35,608 nucleotides of DNA from Streptomyces anandii JCM 4720 (GCF_014650655.1 NZ_BMVJ01000003.1:187860-223467), one strand, 5' to 3'; shown: positions 16,485 through 24,162, counted from the first letter of the stretch. Notes: a model not told the origin generated them from the letters alone. Numbers and translations are program-made.

Positions 16485-17894
16485 TCAGGCGAGGGGTGCG
16501 CCACTGCCCGCGAGGACCTCGGGGCGCAGCAGGCCGGCCAGCCGGTCGGCGGGCAAGAGGCCCTTCTCCAGGACGAGTTCGGCGACGCCCCGGCCGGTGG
16601 CGAGGGCCTCCTTGGCGATGTCGGTGGCAGCCGTGTAGCCGATGTGCGGGTTGAGGGCGGTGACCAGGCCGATGGAGTTCTCGACGGTGGCGCGCAGCCG
16701 CTCGGTGTTGGCGGTGATGCCCTCGACGCAGCGCCCGGCCAGGGTGAGGCAGGCGTTGCGCAGGTGGGTGATGCTCTGCGAGAGAGCGTGCAGGATGACC
16801 GGTTCGAAGGCGTTGAGCTGGAGCTGTCCCGCCTCGGCGGCCATCGTGATGGTGACGTCGTTGCCGATCACCTCGAAGGCGACCTGGTTGACGACCTCGG
16901 GGATGACCGGGTTGACCTTGCCGGGCATGATGGACGAACCGGCCTCCACGGGCGGCAGGTTGATCTCGCCGAAGCCCGCCCGCGGGCCGGAGGAGAGCAG
17001 CCGCAGGTCGTTGCAGCTCTTGGAGAGCTTGACCGCGATCCGCTTGAGCACGCCGGACATCTGGACGAACGCGCCGCAGTCCTGGGTGGCCTCGACCAGG
17101 TTGGCGGCGGTGACCAGCGGCAGTCCGGTGATGGCGGCGAGATGGCGGCGGACCGACTCGGCGTATCCGGCGGGGGCGTTGAGTCCGGTACCGATGGCGG
17201 TGGCGCCGAGGTTGATCTCATGGATCAACTGGACGGCCTCGTCAAGACGATGACGGTCCTCGTCCACCATGACGGCGTATGCGGAGAACTCTTGACCGAG
17301 CGTCATCGGCACCGCGTCCTGCAACTGTGTACGGCCCATCTTGAGCACATCGCGGAACTCGACGGCCTTGCCCGCGAAGGCGTCCTGCAGTACGGACATC
17401 GCCTCGAGCAGTCCATGCACCGCGAAGATCGTCGCGATCTTGACCGCGGTCGGGTAGACGTCATTGGTGGACTGGCCGAGGTTGACGTCCTCGTTGGGGT
17501 GCAGGAAGCGGTACTCGCCCTTGGCGTGACCGAGGAGTTCCAGCGCGCGGTTGGCCACGACCTCGTTGGCGTTCATGTTGGTGGAGGTGCCGGCGCCGCC
17601 CTGGATCACGTCCACGACGAACTGGTCGTGCAGCTTCCCGGCGCGGATCTCGCGGCAGGCCGCGACGATGGCGGCGGCCTTCCCGGGCGCGAGCAGGCCG
17701 AGTTCCTCGTTGGCGAGGGCGGCGGCCTCCTTGACGGCGGCGAGGGCGGCGGTCAGGTGCGGGTAGGCGGAGATCGGGGTGCCGGTGATGGGGAAGTTCT
17801 CCGCGGCGCGCAGGGTGTGGACACCCCAGTAGGCGTCGGCGGGGACGTCGCGGTCGCCGAGCAGGTCGTGTTCGCTCCGGGGGGCGGCGGTCAT
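16485..17894 (-). CDS. aspA: Aspartate ammonia-lyase
   Basis: The 469-residue enzyme of the fumarase/aspartase superfamily converts L-aspartate to fumarate and ammonium. The superfamily signature GSSIMPGKVNP is at 319-329 and contains the catalytic Ser loop. GTSTNMNANEV (102-112), NEDVNLGQSTND (134-145) and GATAIGTGLN (230-239) are the other conserved substrate-binding blocks. These strings are aspartase-like rather than class II fumarase-like (GQGTSTNMN and NLGQSTND are shared, the operon context decides). The ATG at 17894 follows GAAAGAGG. It lies 48 bases after the asparaginase gene and 37 before glsA on the same strand, so all three are very likely one transcript. Together they turn Asn into Asp and then into the TCA intermediate fumarate. 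Confidence 0.93.
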   Translation of the reverse strand: MTAAPRSEHDLLGDRDVPADAYWGVHTLRAAENFPITGTPISAYPHLTAALAAVKEAAALANEELGLLAPGKAAAIVAACREIRAGKLHDQFVVDVIQGGAGTSTNMNANEVVANRALELLGHAKGEYRFLHPNEDVNLGQSTNDVYPTAVKIATIFAVHGLLEAMSVLQDAFAGKAVEFRDVLKMGRTQLQDAVPMTLGQEFSAYAVMVDEDRHRLDEAVQLIHEINLGATAIGTGLNAPAGYAESVRRHLAAITGLPLVTAANLVEATQDCGAFVQMSGVLKRIAVKLSKSCNDLRLLSSGPRAGFGEINLPPVEAGSSIMPGKVNPVIPEVVNQVAFEVIGNDVTITMAAEAGQLQLNAFEPVILHALSQSITHLRNACLTLAGRCVEGITANTERLRATVENSIGLVTALNPHIGYTAATDIAKEALATGRGVAELVLEKGLLPADRLAGLLRPEVLAGSGAPLA

Positions 17895-17942
17895 GAGGGT
17901 GCGGCCTCTTTCGCGGGGACGGGAGGGGTGGGCGGTGCGCGC

Positions 17943-18974
17943 TCAGACGCAGGCGGTGAGCGGGGCGGGAGCCAGGGCGCGGACCGGGCGGACGCGTCCG
18001 ACCGGCTCGCCGCCGCCGAGCAGCGGCTCGCCCGCGAACTCCGCGAGCGGGGCGGGGTCGACGCCCGCCCGTGCCAGGGCGGCCGCGGCGACCGGGATCC
18101 GGGCCCGGTTCGCACCGTCGGCGATCTTCACGGCGACGGCCCGGCCGTCGGGCAGGGCGGCCATCTGCACGCCCTCGAAGCCGTCCTTGGCGAGCAGCCC
18201 GGGCACGGCCCGCATCAGCGCGGCCACGTCCCGCCCGGAGCCGGAGGCCATCTCGGCGTGCTCGCGCATCGCGCCGGCCACCCGGGCCTCGGGGGTGCCG
18301 GCCGCGGCGGTGGTGAGGCGGGCGGCGGCGCGGGCGAGACCGTGCAGGGAGACGGCGAACAGGGGCGCGCCGCAGCCGTCGACGGTGACGTGGGCGACGC
18401 GCTGCCCGGTGAGGTCCTCCACGGCCCCGGCGATCGCCCGCTGGAGGGGGTGGGCCGGGTCGAGGTAGTCCTCGAGGGACCAGCCGTTGAGGCGGCAGGT
18501 GTACAGCATGGCCGCGTGCTTGCCGGAGCAGTTCTGGGCGAGCCGGGAGGGCATGCGGCCCTCGCGCACCCAGGCGTCCCGCACGACCGGGTCGTAGGGC
18601 AGGTCCGGGACGTTGCGCAGGTCGTCCTCGGTGAGTCCGGCGAGCTCCAGGATCCGCCGGGCGCCGGCGAGGTGGCGTTCCTCGCCGGAGTGGCTGGCGG
18701 CGGCGAGGGAGAGCAGGTCGCCGTCGAGCGGGAGCCCGGCTCGGACCATGGCCACGGCCTGGAGGGGCTTGAGCGCGGAGCGCGGGAAGAACGCGGCCTC
18801 GATGTCGCCGAGCTGGAGGCCGACATGGCCGTCGGCGCCGAGGACGACGACGGAGCCGTAGTGGACGCCCTCGATCACCGAGCCACGGATCACGTGGGCG
18901 ACGGGGGCGTGGAGGGGTTCGCGGACGAGGGGTGCCTCGGCGGGGGAACTGCTGTGCATCACTGCCTGGTTCAT
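17943..18974 (-). CDS. L-asparaginase II (AnsA family, Rhizobium-type)
   Basis: The 343-residue enzyme belongs to the asparaginase II family known from Rhizobium etli, which is unrelated to the E. coli type I/II enzymes and lacks their TGGT motifs. Its typical segments are visible: an opening EGVHYGSVVVLGADG, then FFPRSALKPLQAVAMV (the Ser-x-x-Lys pair S-A-L-K), AASHSGEERH, QNCSGKHAAML (Cys and Ser-Gly-Lys-His) and VDGCGAPLFAVSL. Such enzymes hydrolyse asparagine to aspartate and ammonium with high Km. There is no signal peptide. The start is uncertain: ATG 18974 is used, an in-frame GTG (18995) and ATG (18959) are alternatives, and none has a strong ribosome site. It is second in the operon, 35 bases after the FadR-type regulator. 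Confidence 0.9.
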   Translation of the reverse strand: MNQAVMHSSSPAEAPLVREPLHAPVAHVIRGSVIEGVHYGSVVVLGADGHVGLQLGDIEAAFFPRSALKPLQAVAMVRAGLPLDGDLLSLAAASHSGEERHLAGARRILELAGLTEDDLRNVPDLPYDPVVRDAWVREGRMPSRLAQNCSGKHAAMLYTCRLNGWSLEDYLDPAHPLQRAIAGAVEDLTGQRVAHVTVDGCGAPLFAVSLHGLARAAARLTTAAAGTPEARVAGAMREHAEMASGSGRDVAALMRAVPGLLAKDGFEGVQMAALPDGRAVAVKIADGANRARIPVAAAALARAGVDPAPLAEFAGEPLLGGGEPVGRVRPVRALAPAPLTACV

Positions 18975-19009
18975 CGGTGAGGTGGTGGTGGGCACGGCCG
19001 GCGCGGGGG

Positions 19010-19762
19010 TCAGGCGCCGTCGGAGGTGCGGGCGGTGCCGCGGCGGGCTCCGTCTTCGGCGGGAGTGTGCGCGGAGCGCATGATGTCGGTGAGGGTGTTC
19101 TCGACGCGGTCCAGGTGGTGGGACATGGCCTCGACCGCGTCCGGCTCGCTGCCGTCGGTCAGCGCCTCGACGATCGCCCGGTGCTCGCGGTTGGACTGCT
19201 CGCGGCGGCCGCCGAGTTCGTTGAGGAAGGCCGACTGGCGGGCCAGCGCGTCGCGGATCTCCTCGATCACCCGGCGGAACACCGGGTTCTGCGCGGCCTG
19301 GGCGACGGCGAGGTGGAACAGCGTGTCCAGCGCGACCCAGGAGGTCGTGTCGGTCTCCCGCTCCATCCGCTCCAGCAGATGGACGAGGTGGTCCAGGTCC
19401 TCCGGGGTGCGGCGCCGCGCCGCGTAGCCGGCGACCGGGATCTCGACGTGGCGGCGCACCTCCAGCAGATCGCTGGCCGCGTAGTCGCCGAAGGTGGGGT
19501 CCTCCACCGCGTTCGCGACCACGAAGGTGCCCTTGCCGGTGCGCGAGACGGTCAGGCCCATGGTCTGCAGCGCGCGCAGGGCCTCGCGCAGCACGGGCCG
19601 GGAGACCTCCAGGGTTCGGCACAGCTCCGCCTCGGAGGGCAGCTTGTCGCCGATCGCGTACTCGCCGCGCTCGATGGCGTCGCGGAGGTGGGTGAGCACC
19701 GCTTCCATCGCGCTGACGCGCCGGGGTGCCGACCCACCTGTCTGGCTGTCTGACAGGTTCAC
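19010..19762 (-). CDS. FadR/GntR family regulator of the amide-catabolism operon
   Basis: The 250-residue regulator has a GntR winged helix (about 20-85: GDKLPSEAELCRTLEVSRPVL, recognition helix SRPVLREALRALQTMGL). This is joined to an FCD effector domain (about 95-235) with the metal-binding pattern D-x-x-FH (DTLFHLAVAQA) and later histidines (REHRAIVEAL, MSHHLDRV). FCD regulators bind small organic acids, so aspartate, fumarate or a related acid is a reasonable ligand. The GTG at 19762 is chosen because a TTGACA-18-GAGGAT promoter places transcription start at it (leaderless). The alternative ATG at 19708 would leave a 23-bp inverted repeat (19736-19758) in the untranslated leader instead of in codons 2-9. 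It heads the operon and likely controls it and itself. Confidence 0.88.
   Translation of the reverse strand: MNLSDSQTGGSAPRRVSAMEAVLTHLRDAIERGEYAIGDKLPSEAELCRTLEVSRPVLREALRALQTMGLTVSRTGKGTFVVANAVEDPTFGDYAASDLLEVRRHVEIPVAGYAARRRTPEDLDHLVHLLERMERETDTTSWVALDTLFHLAVAQAAQNPVFRRVIEEIRDALARQSAFLNELGGRREQSNREHRAIVEALTDGSEPDAVEAMSHHLDRVENTLTDIMRSAHTPAEDGARRGTARTSDGA
19736..19758. promoter_or_regulatory. Operator-like inverted repeat at the start of the FadR operon
   Basis: The 7-base arms ACCTGTC (19736-19742) and GACAGGT (19752-19758) are exact complements. Inside, the minus strand also reads TGTCAGACA, a nested palindrome. The element lies 4-26 bases after the predicted transcription start, the classic place for a repressor site, and inside codons 2-9 if the GTG start is right. 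Confidence 0.55.
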
Positions 19763-19769
19763 GGAGGCG

Positions 19770-19799
19770 ATCCTCCGCCGTGCGGGACGGCACTGTCAA
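19770..19799 (-). promoter_or_regulatory. Predicted leaderless promoter of the FadR-asparaginase-aspA-glsA operon
   Basis: On the minus strand TTGACA (19799-19794) is followed after 18 bases by GAGGAT (19775-19770), close to the Streptomyces consensus TTGAC-18-TAGGAT. The GTG start at 19762 is 7 bases further, so the mRNA would begin at or within a base or two of its start codon. GGAGG at this place is part of the -10 box, or pairs with CCTCC (GGAGG-cgat-CCTCC, 19763-19776). Confidence 0.55.
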
Positions 19800-19820
19800 G
19801 GGGGCCGCAGGAAAGCACTC

Positions 19821-19858
19821 GCGGGGTGTGAGGCCTGTGTCCGGGCTTCACACCCCGC
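19821..19858 (-). terminator. Terminator hairpin after uppP
   Basis: GCGGGGTGTGA (19821-19831) and TCACACCCCGC (19848-19858) form a perfect 11-bp stem with a 16-base loop. It begins 27 bases after the uppP stop codon and separates uppP from the promoter of the FadR operon, which is on the same strand. Confidence 0.65.
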
Positions 19859-19885
19859 CGTGGACGGCCTCGGCCGCGGGTCCGC

Positions 19886-20722
19886 TCAGGCGTTGAGCAC
19901 GCCGGTGCCCAGCAGGGCGAAGAGCAGCACGCCGACCGCTGTGCGGTAGAGCACGAAGGCGTTGAAGGAGTGCTTGGCGACGAACTTCAGCAGCCAGGCG
20001 ATGGAGGCGTAGGCCACCACGAAGGACACCAGCGTGCCGACGACCAGCGGGGCGGCGCCCACGCCCGCGCCGAGGGCGTCCTTCAGCTCGTACAGGCCGG
20101 CGCCGGTCAGGGCGGGGATGCCGAGGAAGAAGGAGAGCCGGGTGGCGGCGACGCGGTCGAGATCCAGGATCAGCGCGGTCGACATGGTGGCGCCCGAGCG
20201 CGAGAAGCCGGGGAAGAGCAGGGCGAGGATCTGGGAGGTGCCGACCAGCATCGCGTCCTTGAACGAGGTGTCGTCCTCGCCGCGCTTGTGCCGGCCCATC
20301 TGGTCCGCGCACCACATCACCGCGCTGCCCGCGATCAGCGAACCGGCGACCACCCACAGCGAGCCGAGCGGCCCGTCGATCAGGGGCTTGGCGGCCAGGC
20401 CGACGAGGACGATCGGGATCGTCGCGTAGATCACCCACCAGGCGAACTTGTAGTCGTGGTGGTAGCGCTCCTCGCGGTGGGCGAGACCGCGCACCCACGC
20501 CGAGACGATCCTCACGATGTCCTTGAAGAAGTACACGAGCACGGCGGCGATGGCGCCGACCTGGATGACGGCGGAGAACCCGACGACGGAGCTGTCGTCG
20601 ACCGGGATGTCCATGAGCCCTTCGGCGATCTTGAGGTGGCCGGTGGAGGACACGGGAAGGAACTCTGTCACCCCCTCGACTACCCCGAGGACGACGGCCT
20701 GACCGACGGAGATGGCGCTCAT
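19886..20722 (-). CDS. uppP: Undecaprenyl-diphosphatase (BacA type)
   Basis: The 278-residue integral membrane enzyme removes one phosphate from undecaprenyl diphosphate, recycling the lipid carrier of cell-wall synthesis; extra copies can raise bacitracin resistance. Both catalytic signatures are present: VVEGVTEFLPVSSTGHL near residues 14-30 (acidic E-G-x-T-E-F-L-P-V-S-S-T-G-H) and LLFPGFSRSGATM near 168-180 (Arg of P-G-x-S-R-S-G). About eight hydrophobic helices follow the usual BacA pattern. The ATG at 20722 gives the standard N terminus; the ribosome site (GGAT) is weak. An 11-bp hairpin ends the transcript. It lies 79 bases after the crcB-DUF190-crcB genes on the same strand, so it may be the fourth member of that transcript or have its own promoter. 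Confidence 0.95.
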   Translation of the reverse strand: MSAISVGQAVVLGVVEGVTEFLPVSSTGHLKIAEGLMDIPVDDSSVVGFSAVIQVGAIAAVLVYFFKDIVRIVSAWVRGLAHREERYHHDYKFAWWVIYATIPIVLVGLAAKPLIDGPLGSLWVVAGSLIAGSAVMWCADQMGRHKRGEDDTSFKDAMLVGTSQILALLFPGFSRSGATMSTALILDLDRVAATRLSFFLGIPALTGAGLYELKDALGAGVGAAPLVVGTLVSFVVAYASIAWLLKFVAKHSFNAFVLYRTAVGVLLFALLGTGVLNA

Positions 20723-20801
20723 GGGATCCAGTTCTGCGGATGGGGGTCGACAGTGTCGTGCACAGCCCTATCGTGCCGAAGTGAAGCCGAGGTGGACGGC
20801 G

Positions 20802-21170
20802 TCAGAACGCGGCGGAAAGCCACACGCCGGCGAACGCTGCGCCGAGGCCGGCCACCACGCTCGCGGCCGCGTTGCCCACGGCGTACAGCCCGGCGCCGGT
20901 CTCGGTCAGCCTCAACGTCTCGTAGGAGAACGTCGAGTACGTCGTCAGCGCGCCGCACAGCCCGGTGCCCAGCAGCAGTTGCAGATGACGGCCAGCGGCG
21001 CCCGACGCCACGGCGCCGGTCAGCAGGCCGAGTATCAGGCAGCCGGTGACGTTGACCACGAACGTGCCCCAGGGGAAGACCGAGTCGTGCCGTGACTGCA
21101 CGGCTCGGTCGGTGAGGTAGCGCAAGGGGGCGCCGACCGCGGCGCCCACGACGACCAGCAGCCAGTTCAC
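20802..21170 (-). CDS. crcB: Fluoride channel subunit CrcB/FluC (distal copy)
   Basis: The 122-residue protein has four transmembrane helices and forms half of a dual-topology fluoride channel that exports F- from the cytoplasm. Diagnostic residues are the GAPLRYLTD motif with Arg17, the pore Asn40 in FVVNVTG, and the phenylalanine-box motif TTYSTF (Tyr78, Phe81). In most channels this box reads TTFSTF; here the first aromatic is Tyr, while the partner CrcB at 21544 has the opposite exchange. The GTG start (21170-21168) overlaps the DUF190 stop codon as GTGA, giving translational coupling. It is the third gene of a crcB-DUF190-crcB cassette. Confidence 0.93.
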   Translation of the reverse strand: MNWLLVVVGAAVGAPLRYLTDRAVQSRHDSVFPWGTFVVNVTGCLILGLLTGAVASGAAGRHLQLLLGTGLCGALTTYSTFSYETLRLTETGAGLYAVGNAAASVVAGLGAAFAGVWLSAAF

Positions 21171-21547
21171 GACCGCTTCCTCCCCTTCGTCGTCGGGGCG
21201 CCGGGCTCGTCGCCCCGGCCCACGTAGCGGATGACCTCGCAGTCGTCGAGGATCACCAGTCCCTCGTGGACCAGTTCGTCGAGCTGGGGCAGGAAGGCCC
21301 GCACCCGCTCCTCGGTGTCGACGATCACGACGGCCACCGGCAGGTCCTCGCTCATCGACAGCAGCCGGGAGGTGTGGATCAGGGAGGACGCGCCGAAGCC
21401 CTCGATGCCGCGGAAGACGCTGGCGCCGGCGAGTCCGGCGGCGTGCGCCCGGTGCACGATCTCCGAGTAGAGGGGCTTGTGGTGCCAGGTGTCGTTCTCG
21501 CCGATGAAGACGGTCACGCGCAGGGCGCCCCCGGTGAGCCTGGTCAT
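21167..21547 (-). CDS. DUF190 (COG1993) family protein between two crcB genes
   Basis: The 126-residue soluble protein matches DUF190, a ferredoxin-like alpha/beta fold related to PII signalling proteins. The segments [37 protein letters not shown] and [25 protein letters not shown] follow the family closely (listed as regions; helix and strand alternate). DUF190 genes are repeatedly found beside crcB, suggesting that the protein senses something or tunes fluoride export, but no biochemical function is established. Its ATG (21547) overlaps the stop codon of the upstream crcB as ATGA, and its stop overlaps the GTG of the downstream crcB as GTGA. Three proteins are therefore made in a strictly coupled, roughly equal ratio. 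Confidence 0.88.
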   Translation of the reverse strand: MTRLTGGALRVTVFIGENDTWHHKPLYSEIVHRAHAAGLAGASVFRGIEGFGASSLIHTSRLLSMSEDLPVAVVIVDTEERVRAFLPQLDELVHEGLVILDDCEVIRYVGRGDEPGAPTTKGRKRS

Positions 21548-22008
21548 CGCTGCCTCCACTTCAGGGCGCGGCGGGCCGCCGTCACGGCGAGCCACACGGC
21601 CGCGAGCGCCGCGCACAGGGTCGCGGCGAGGTAGGCCAGCCCGGTGCGGGCGTGGCCGGAGTCGACGAGCTTCTGGATGTCCACCGCGTAGGTGGAGAAG
21701 GTGGTGAAGCCGCCGAGCACGCCGGTTCCGAAGAAGGGCCGGACCAGGCGGTGGGCGGCCCACACGTCGGTGATGACCACCATGAAGACACCGATGACGG
21801 CGCAGCCCAGCACGTTCGTCCAGAAGGTCGCCCATGGGAATCCGCCGGGCGGGGTCGGCCACCACAGGGTGGCCGCGTAGCGGGCGGTCGCGCCGAGCGC
21901 GCCGCCGAGCGCCACCACCGCGACCACCGGCGCCTGGGCCCGCCAGGCGCGGCGCGGACGTGCGCGCTGCGGGCGCAGGCGCAGGCTCTCGGTTTCTGGG
22001 GCTGTCAT
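21544..22008 (-). CDS. crcB: Fluoride channel subunit CrcB/FluC (first copy, N-terminally extended)
   Basis: The 154-residue protein has four transmembrane helices after a basic 25-residue N-terminal extension rich in Arg. Landmarks are [12 protein letters not shown] with the conserved Arg, the pore Asn65 in FWTNVLG, and the aromatic box TTFSTY (Phe104, Tyr107). The Tyr in the second position is the mirror image of the exchange in the distal CrcB, suggesting that the two copies make one asymmetric heterodimer. The ATG at 22008 was chosen because the earlier in-frame start (22182) would add a non-conserved, low-complexity stretch. GGAG lies 11 bases upstream. It is first in the cassette, overlaps DUF190 by 4 bases, and has no recognisable fluoride riboswitch upstream. 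Confidence 0.9.
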   Translation of the reverse strand: MTAPETESLRLRPQRARPRRAWRAQAPVVAVVALGGALGATARYAATLWWPTPPGGFPWATFWTNVLGCAVIGVFMVVITDVWAAHRLVRPFFGTGVLGGFTTFSTYAVDIQKLVDSGHARTGLAYLAATLCAALAAVWLAVTAARRALKWRQR

Positions 22009-22159
22009 CGGTCGTACGTCTCCTACTCGCCCGGGCCCCCGGGGTGCGCGGGGCCGCTGCCTTCGCAAGTAGGGACCGTCGGCGGCGCCACTGCCGCGGT
22101 TCGGGTACGGCGGGCCCCACCGCCGCGCCGCGAGCGACCGCGGCCGCCCAACAGGGTAG

Positions 22160-22178
22160 CCCCGGGTGGTCGCCGGGG
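22160..22178 (-). terminator. Weak hairpin after the strictosidine-synthase-like gene
   Basis: CCCCGG (22160-22165) and CCGGGG (22173-22178) form a 6-bp stem with a 7-base loop, 21 bases after the stop codon of the minus-strand gene at 22199. It may separate that gene from the crcB cassette, which is on the same strand. The rest of 22009-22198 shows nothing I can call. Confidence 0.33.
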
Positions 22179-22198
22179 TCACGTCGGGACACGGTGGG

Positions 22199-23170
22199 TC
22201 AGCGGCGGGACGGCGCCTCGCAGAGGGCGACGCCCCGTTCCCACAGGCTGCCGAGGACGAGGTGGCCGTCGGTCTCGCAGACGCTGGTGACCATGCGGTA
22301 GCCGGAGCGGCGGCGGGCGAGGTGGTGGGTGACGCGGCCCTCGTCGTCCACCGCGAGGACGCCGGCCGTGCCGGTCGGCCGGTACGGGGCGCGCACGGCG
22401 ACGCGGGCCGCTGCCGCGCGCACCGCCGGCAAGGAGCGGTGCAGCAGGTGCAGCGGCGGCACCCGCGGGCCGGCCAGCGAGACCCACACCGGTCCGTCCT
22501 TGCCCGCCCGCCAGATGTTGTCGGGCATGCCCGGCAGGTCCGCCACGAAGGTCTCGGCGCGGCCGGCGCGCGCTCCGGTGAGCCAGTACCGGGTGAGCCG
22601 GCGGGCGCCCGTCTCGGCGACCACGAGGAAGGACTCGTCGGCGCTGGGCGCCAGCCCGTTGGCGAACTGCAGCCCGTCGAGGAGCACTTCGGGTGTGCCG
22701 CTGCCCGGGGCGAGGCGCAACAGACGTCCCGTGCCGGTGTGTTCGACGATGTCGCCGATCCACTGGCCGAGCGGGTAGCGGCGGCTGGAGACGGTGAAGT
22801 AGACGGTGCCGTCCGACAGGGCGACGACGTTGCTGCAGAACCGCAGCCGCTCCCCCGCCACCGAGCCGGCCAGGACGTGGACGGTCCCGCCGGCCGGATC
22901 GACGCGCAGCAGGCCGCGTTCGGCGTCGCACACCAGCAGCTCGCCGTCGGGCAGGAGGTCCAGGCCCAGCGGCCTGCCGCCGGTCTCGGCGAGCACCGAG
23001 ACCCGCGCGGCGGCGCCCGCGGGCCGCTCCGTCAGGCCGTCCAGGCGCAGGATCCGGCCGTCCTCGACGCCGGTGAACACGCGGCCGCGGTCGTCGGCCA
23101 CGACGTCCTCGGGGCCACGGCCGCCGACGCCCACATAGGCGAGCGGGACGAGAGCGGTGGGACGGTCCAT
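22199..23170 (-). CDS. Strictosidine-synthase-like / SMP-30 beta-propeller hydrolase
   Basis: The 323-residue six-bladed beta-propeller resembles the strictosidine synthase-like family (plant SSL and animal APMAP) and SMP-30/gluconolactonase. Typical blocks are [95 protein letters not shown] and DLPGMPDNI. The Glu and Asn/Asp residues in EDVV, SNVV, NGLA and PDNI positions match the metal site of this fold, which hydrolyses lactones or esters. The true plant Pictet-Spengler activity should not be assumed. The ATG at 23170 is used (GAAGGGCAGG upstream); the longer in-frame frame is unlikely. It lies 70 bases downstream of an HTH regulator on the same strand and is probably cotranscribed with it. 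Confidence 0.85.
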   Translation of the reverse strand: MDRPTALVPLAYVGVGGRGPEDVVADDRGRVFTGVEDGRILRLDGLTERPAGAAARVSVLAETGGRPLGLDLLPDGELLVCDAERGLLRVDPAGGTVHVLAGSVAGERLRFCSNVVALSDGTVYFTVSSRRYPLGQWIGDIVEHTGTGRLLRLAPGSGTPEVLLDGLQFANGLAPSADESFLVVAETGARRLTRYWLTGARAGRAETFVADLPGMPDNIWRAGKDGPVWVSLAGPRVPPLHLLHRSLPAVRAAAARVAVRAPYRPTGTAGVLAVDDEGRVTHHLARRRSGYRMVTSVCETDGHLVLGSLWERGVALCEAPSRR

Positions 23171-23240
23171 GGGTGCCTGCCCTTCGACGTCGTCACAAGA
23201 CGGCTCATCCTCGCAGCCCGGACCGCCCGCGACAGCCCTG

Positions 23241-23528
23241 TCACCAGCCTTTCTCGAACAGCCGCGCCACCTCGGCGATACGGAACTCGTCACGGCGGTA
23301 GTGCGTGCGGCGCCCGACGCGCCGGGTGCGCAGCAGGCCCAGCGCGGCGAGCATCTCCAGGTGGGACTCGGCGACCCGGCGGGGAATGCCGAGGCCGTCG
23401 GCCACGGCCCGCGCGGTCGCGCCGTCCGCCGGGGGGCGGCCGTGCCACCGCCAACGGGCCCGCGCCGGGGGATTCTTCAGCCACTCCAGGATGGCCAGAC
23501 GTGTCCGGCCGACGGGCGCCTCGGGCAT
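23241..23528 (-). CDS. Small ArsR-like winged-helix regulator
   Basis: The 95-residue protein is essentially one winged helix: helix 1 TRLAILEWLKNP (about 10-21), helix-turn-helix ARAVADGLGIPRRVAESHLEML (about 45-66) and wing RTRRVGRRTHYRRDEFRIAEVARL. It resembles ArsR-type or MarR-like domains. No cysteine metal site is present, so a metal sensor role is unlikely. The ATG at 23528 has GGAGG 7-8 bases upstream; the longer in-frame version starting at 23675 lacks one. It precedes the strictosidine-synthase-like gene by 70 bases in the same direction, so it probably regulates that gene, and the divergent VOC gene at 23748 is another possible target. Confidence 0.8.
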   Translation of the reverse strand: MPEAPVGRTRLAILEWLKNPPARARWRWHGRPPADGATARAVADGLGIPRRVAESHLEMLAALGLLRTRRVGRRTHYRRDEFRIAEVARLFEKGW

Positions 23529-23747
23529 CGCCGCCTCCTGTCCTCCAAGCCGCCTCGTCCTGACGCTTCCCACTGTCCCGCGCGCGCACCCGCCGTGTAC
23601 GGCACTCCCCGGTCTTGTCCGGTACCGGGCGAGCCGCGGGGACGACCGGTCAGGATCGGAGAAGCGGTGCGGCACGTCCCCGGCCTAGCGTGGGACCACC
23701 GACCCGGCACACGCGCCGGCGGACCGCCCACCACCGGGGAGCACGCC

Positions 23748-24089
23748 ATGACCGAAGGCCTGAAGACCGTCATCTACCCCGTCAAGGACCTAGACCGGGC
23801 CAAGGCCCTGTTCAGGACGCTGCTGGAGACCGAGCCGTACGCGGACGAGCCCTACTACGTCGGCTTCAAGGACGCCGGCCAGGACGTGGGTCTCGACCCG
23901 AACGGGCACTCCAAGGGCGTGACCGGCCCGGTGCCGTACTGGCACGTCGAGGACATCCGGGCGCGCCTGGCGGCCCTGGTGTCCGCGGGCGCCGAGATCC
24001 TCCAGGACGTGCAGGACGTCGGCGGCGGCCGGCTGATCGCCTCGGTGAAGGACGCGGACGGCAACCTCATCGGGCTGATCCAGGGCTGA
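23748..24089 (+). CDS. VOC superfamily protein (glyoxalase/dioxygenase-like)
   Basis: The 113-residue protein has the paired beta-alpha-beta-beta-beta modules of the vicinal oxygen chelate fold: module 1 TVIYPVKDLDRAKALFRTLL (about 7-26), module 2 WHVEDIRARLAALVSAGAEIL, and a closing strand VKDADGNLIGLIQG. The metal ligands of glyoxalase I are not complete: the first module has Tyr in place of the usual His, and only a possible Glu late in module 2 is seen. A binding protein or non-catalytic member is therefore possible. The ATG at 23748 follows GGGGAG. It is divergent from the small HTH gene; the region 23529-23747 contains a -10-like TAGCGT near 23686. The next gene is a MarR regulator on the same strand. 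Confidence 0.85.
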   Translation: MTEGLKTVIYPVKDLDRAKALFRTLLETEPYADEPYYVGFKDAGQDVGLDPNGHSKGVTGPVPYWHVEDIRARLAALVSAGAEILQDVQDVGGGRLIASVKDADGNLIGLIQG

Positions 24090-24162
24090 CGCCGGGCCGG
24101 TCCGGCGCTGATCGCGGACCCGGTCCGGGACCGGCCGGCGCGGTGGGGGTCGGCGCGTCTCG

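Noticed and set aside
22009..22198. Fluoride riboswitch upstream of the first crcB
   Set aside because: I could not find the conserved GG-GATG core, pseudoknot arms or an expression platform; the region only has GC-rich runs.
22199..23170. True strictosidine synthase (alkaloid-forming) activity
   Set aside because: The similarity is to the wider strictosidine-synthase-like propeller family; bacterial members are more likely hydrolases, and no alkaloid genes are nearby.
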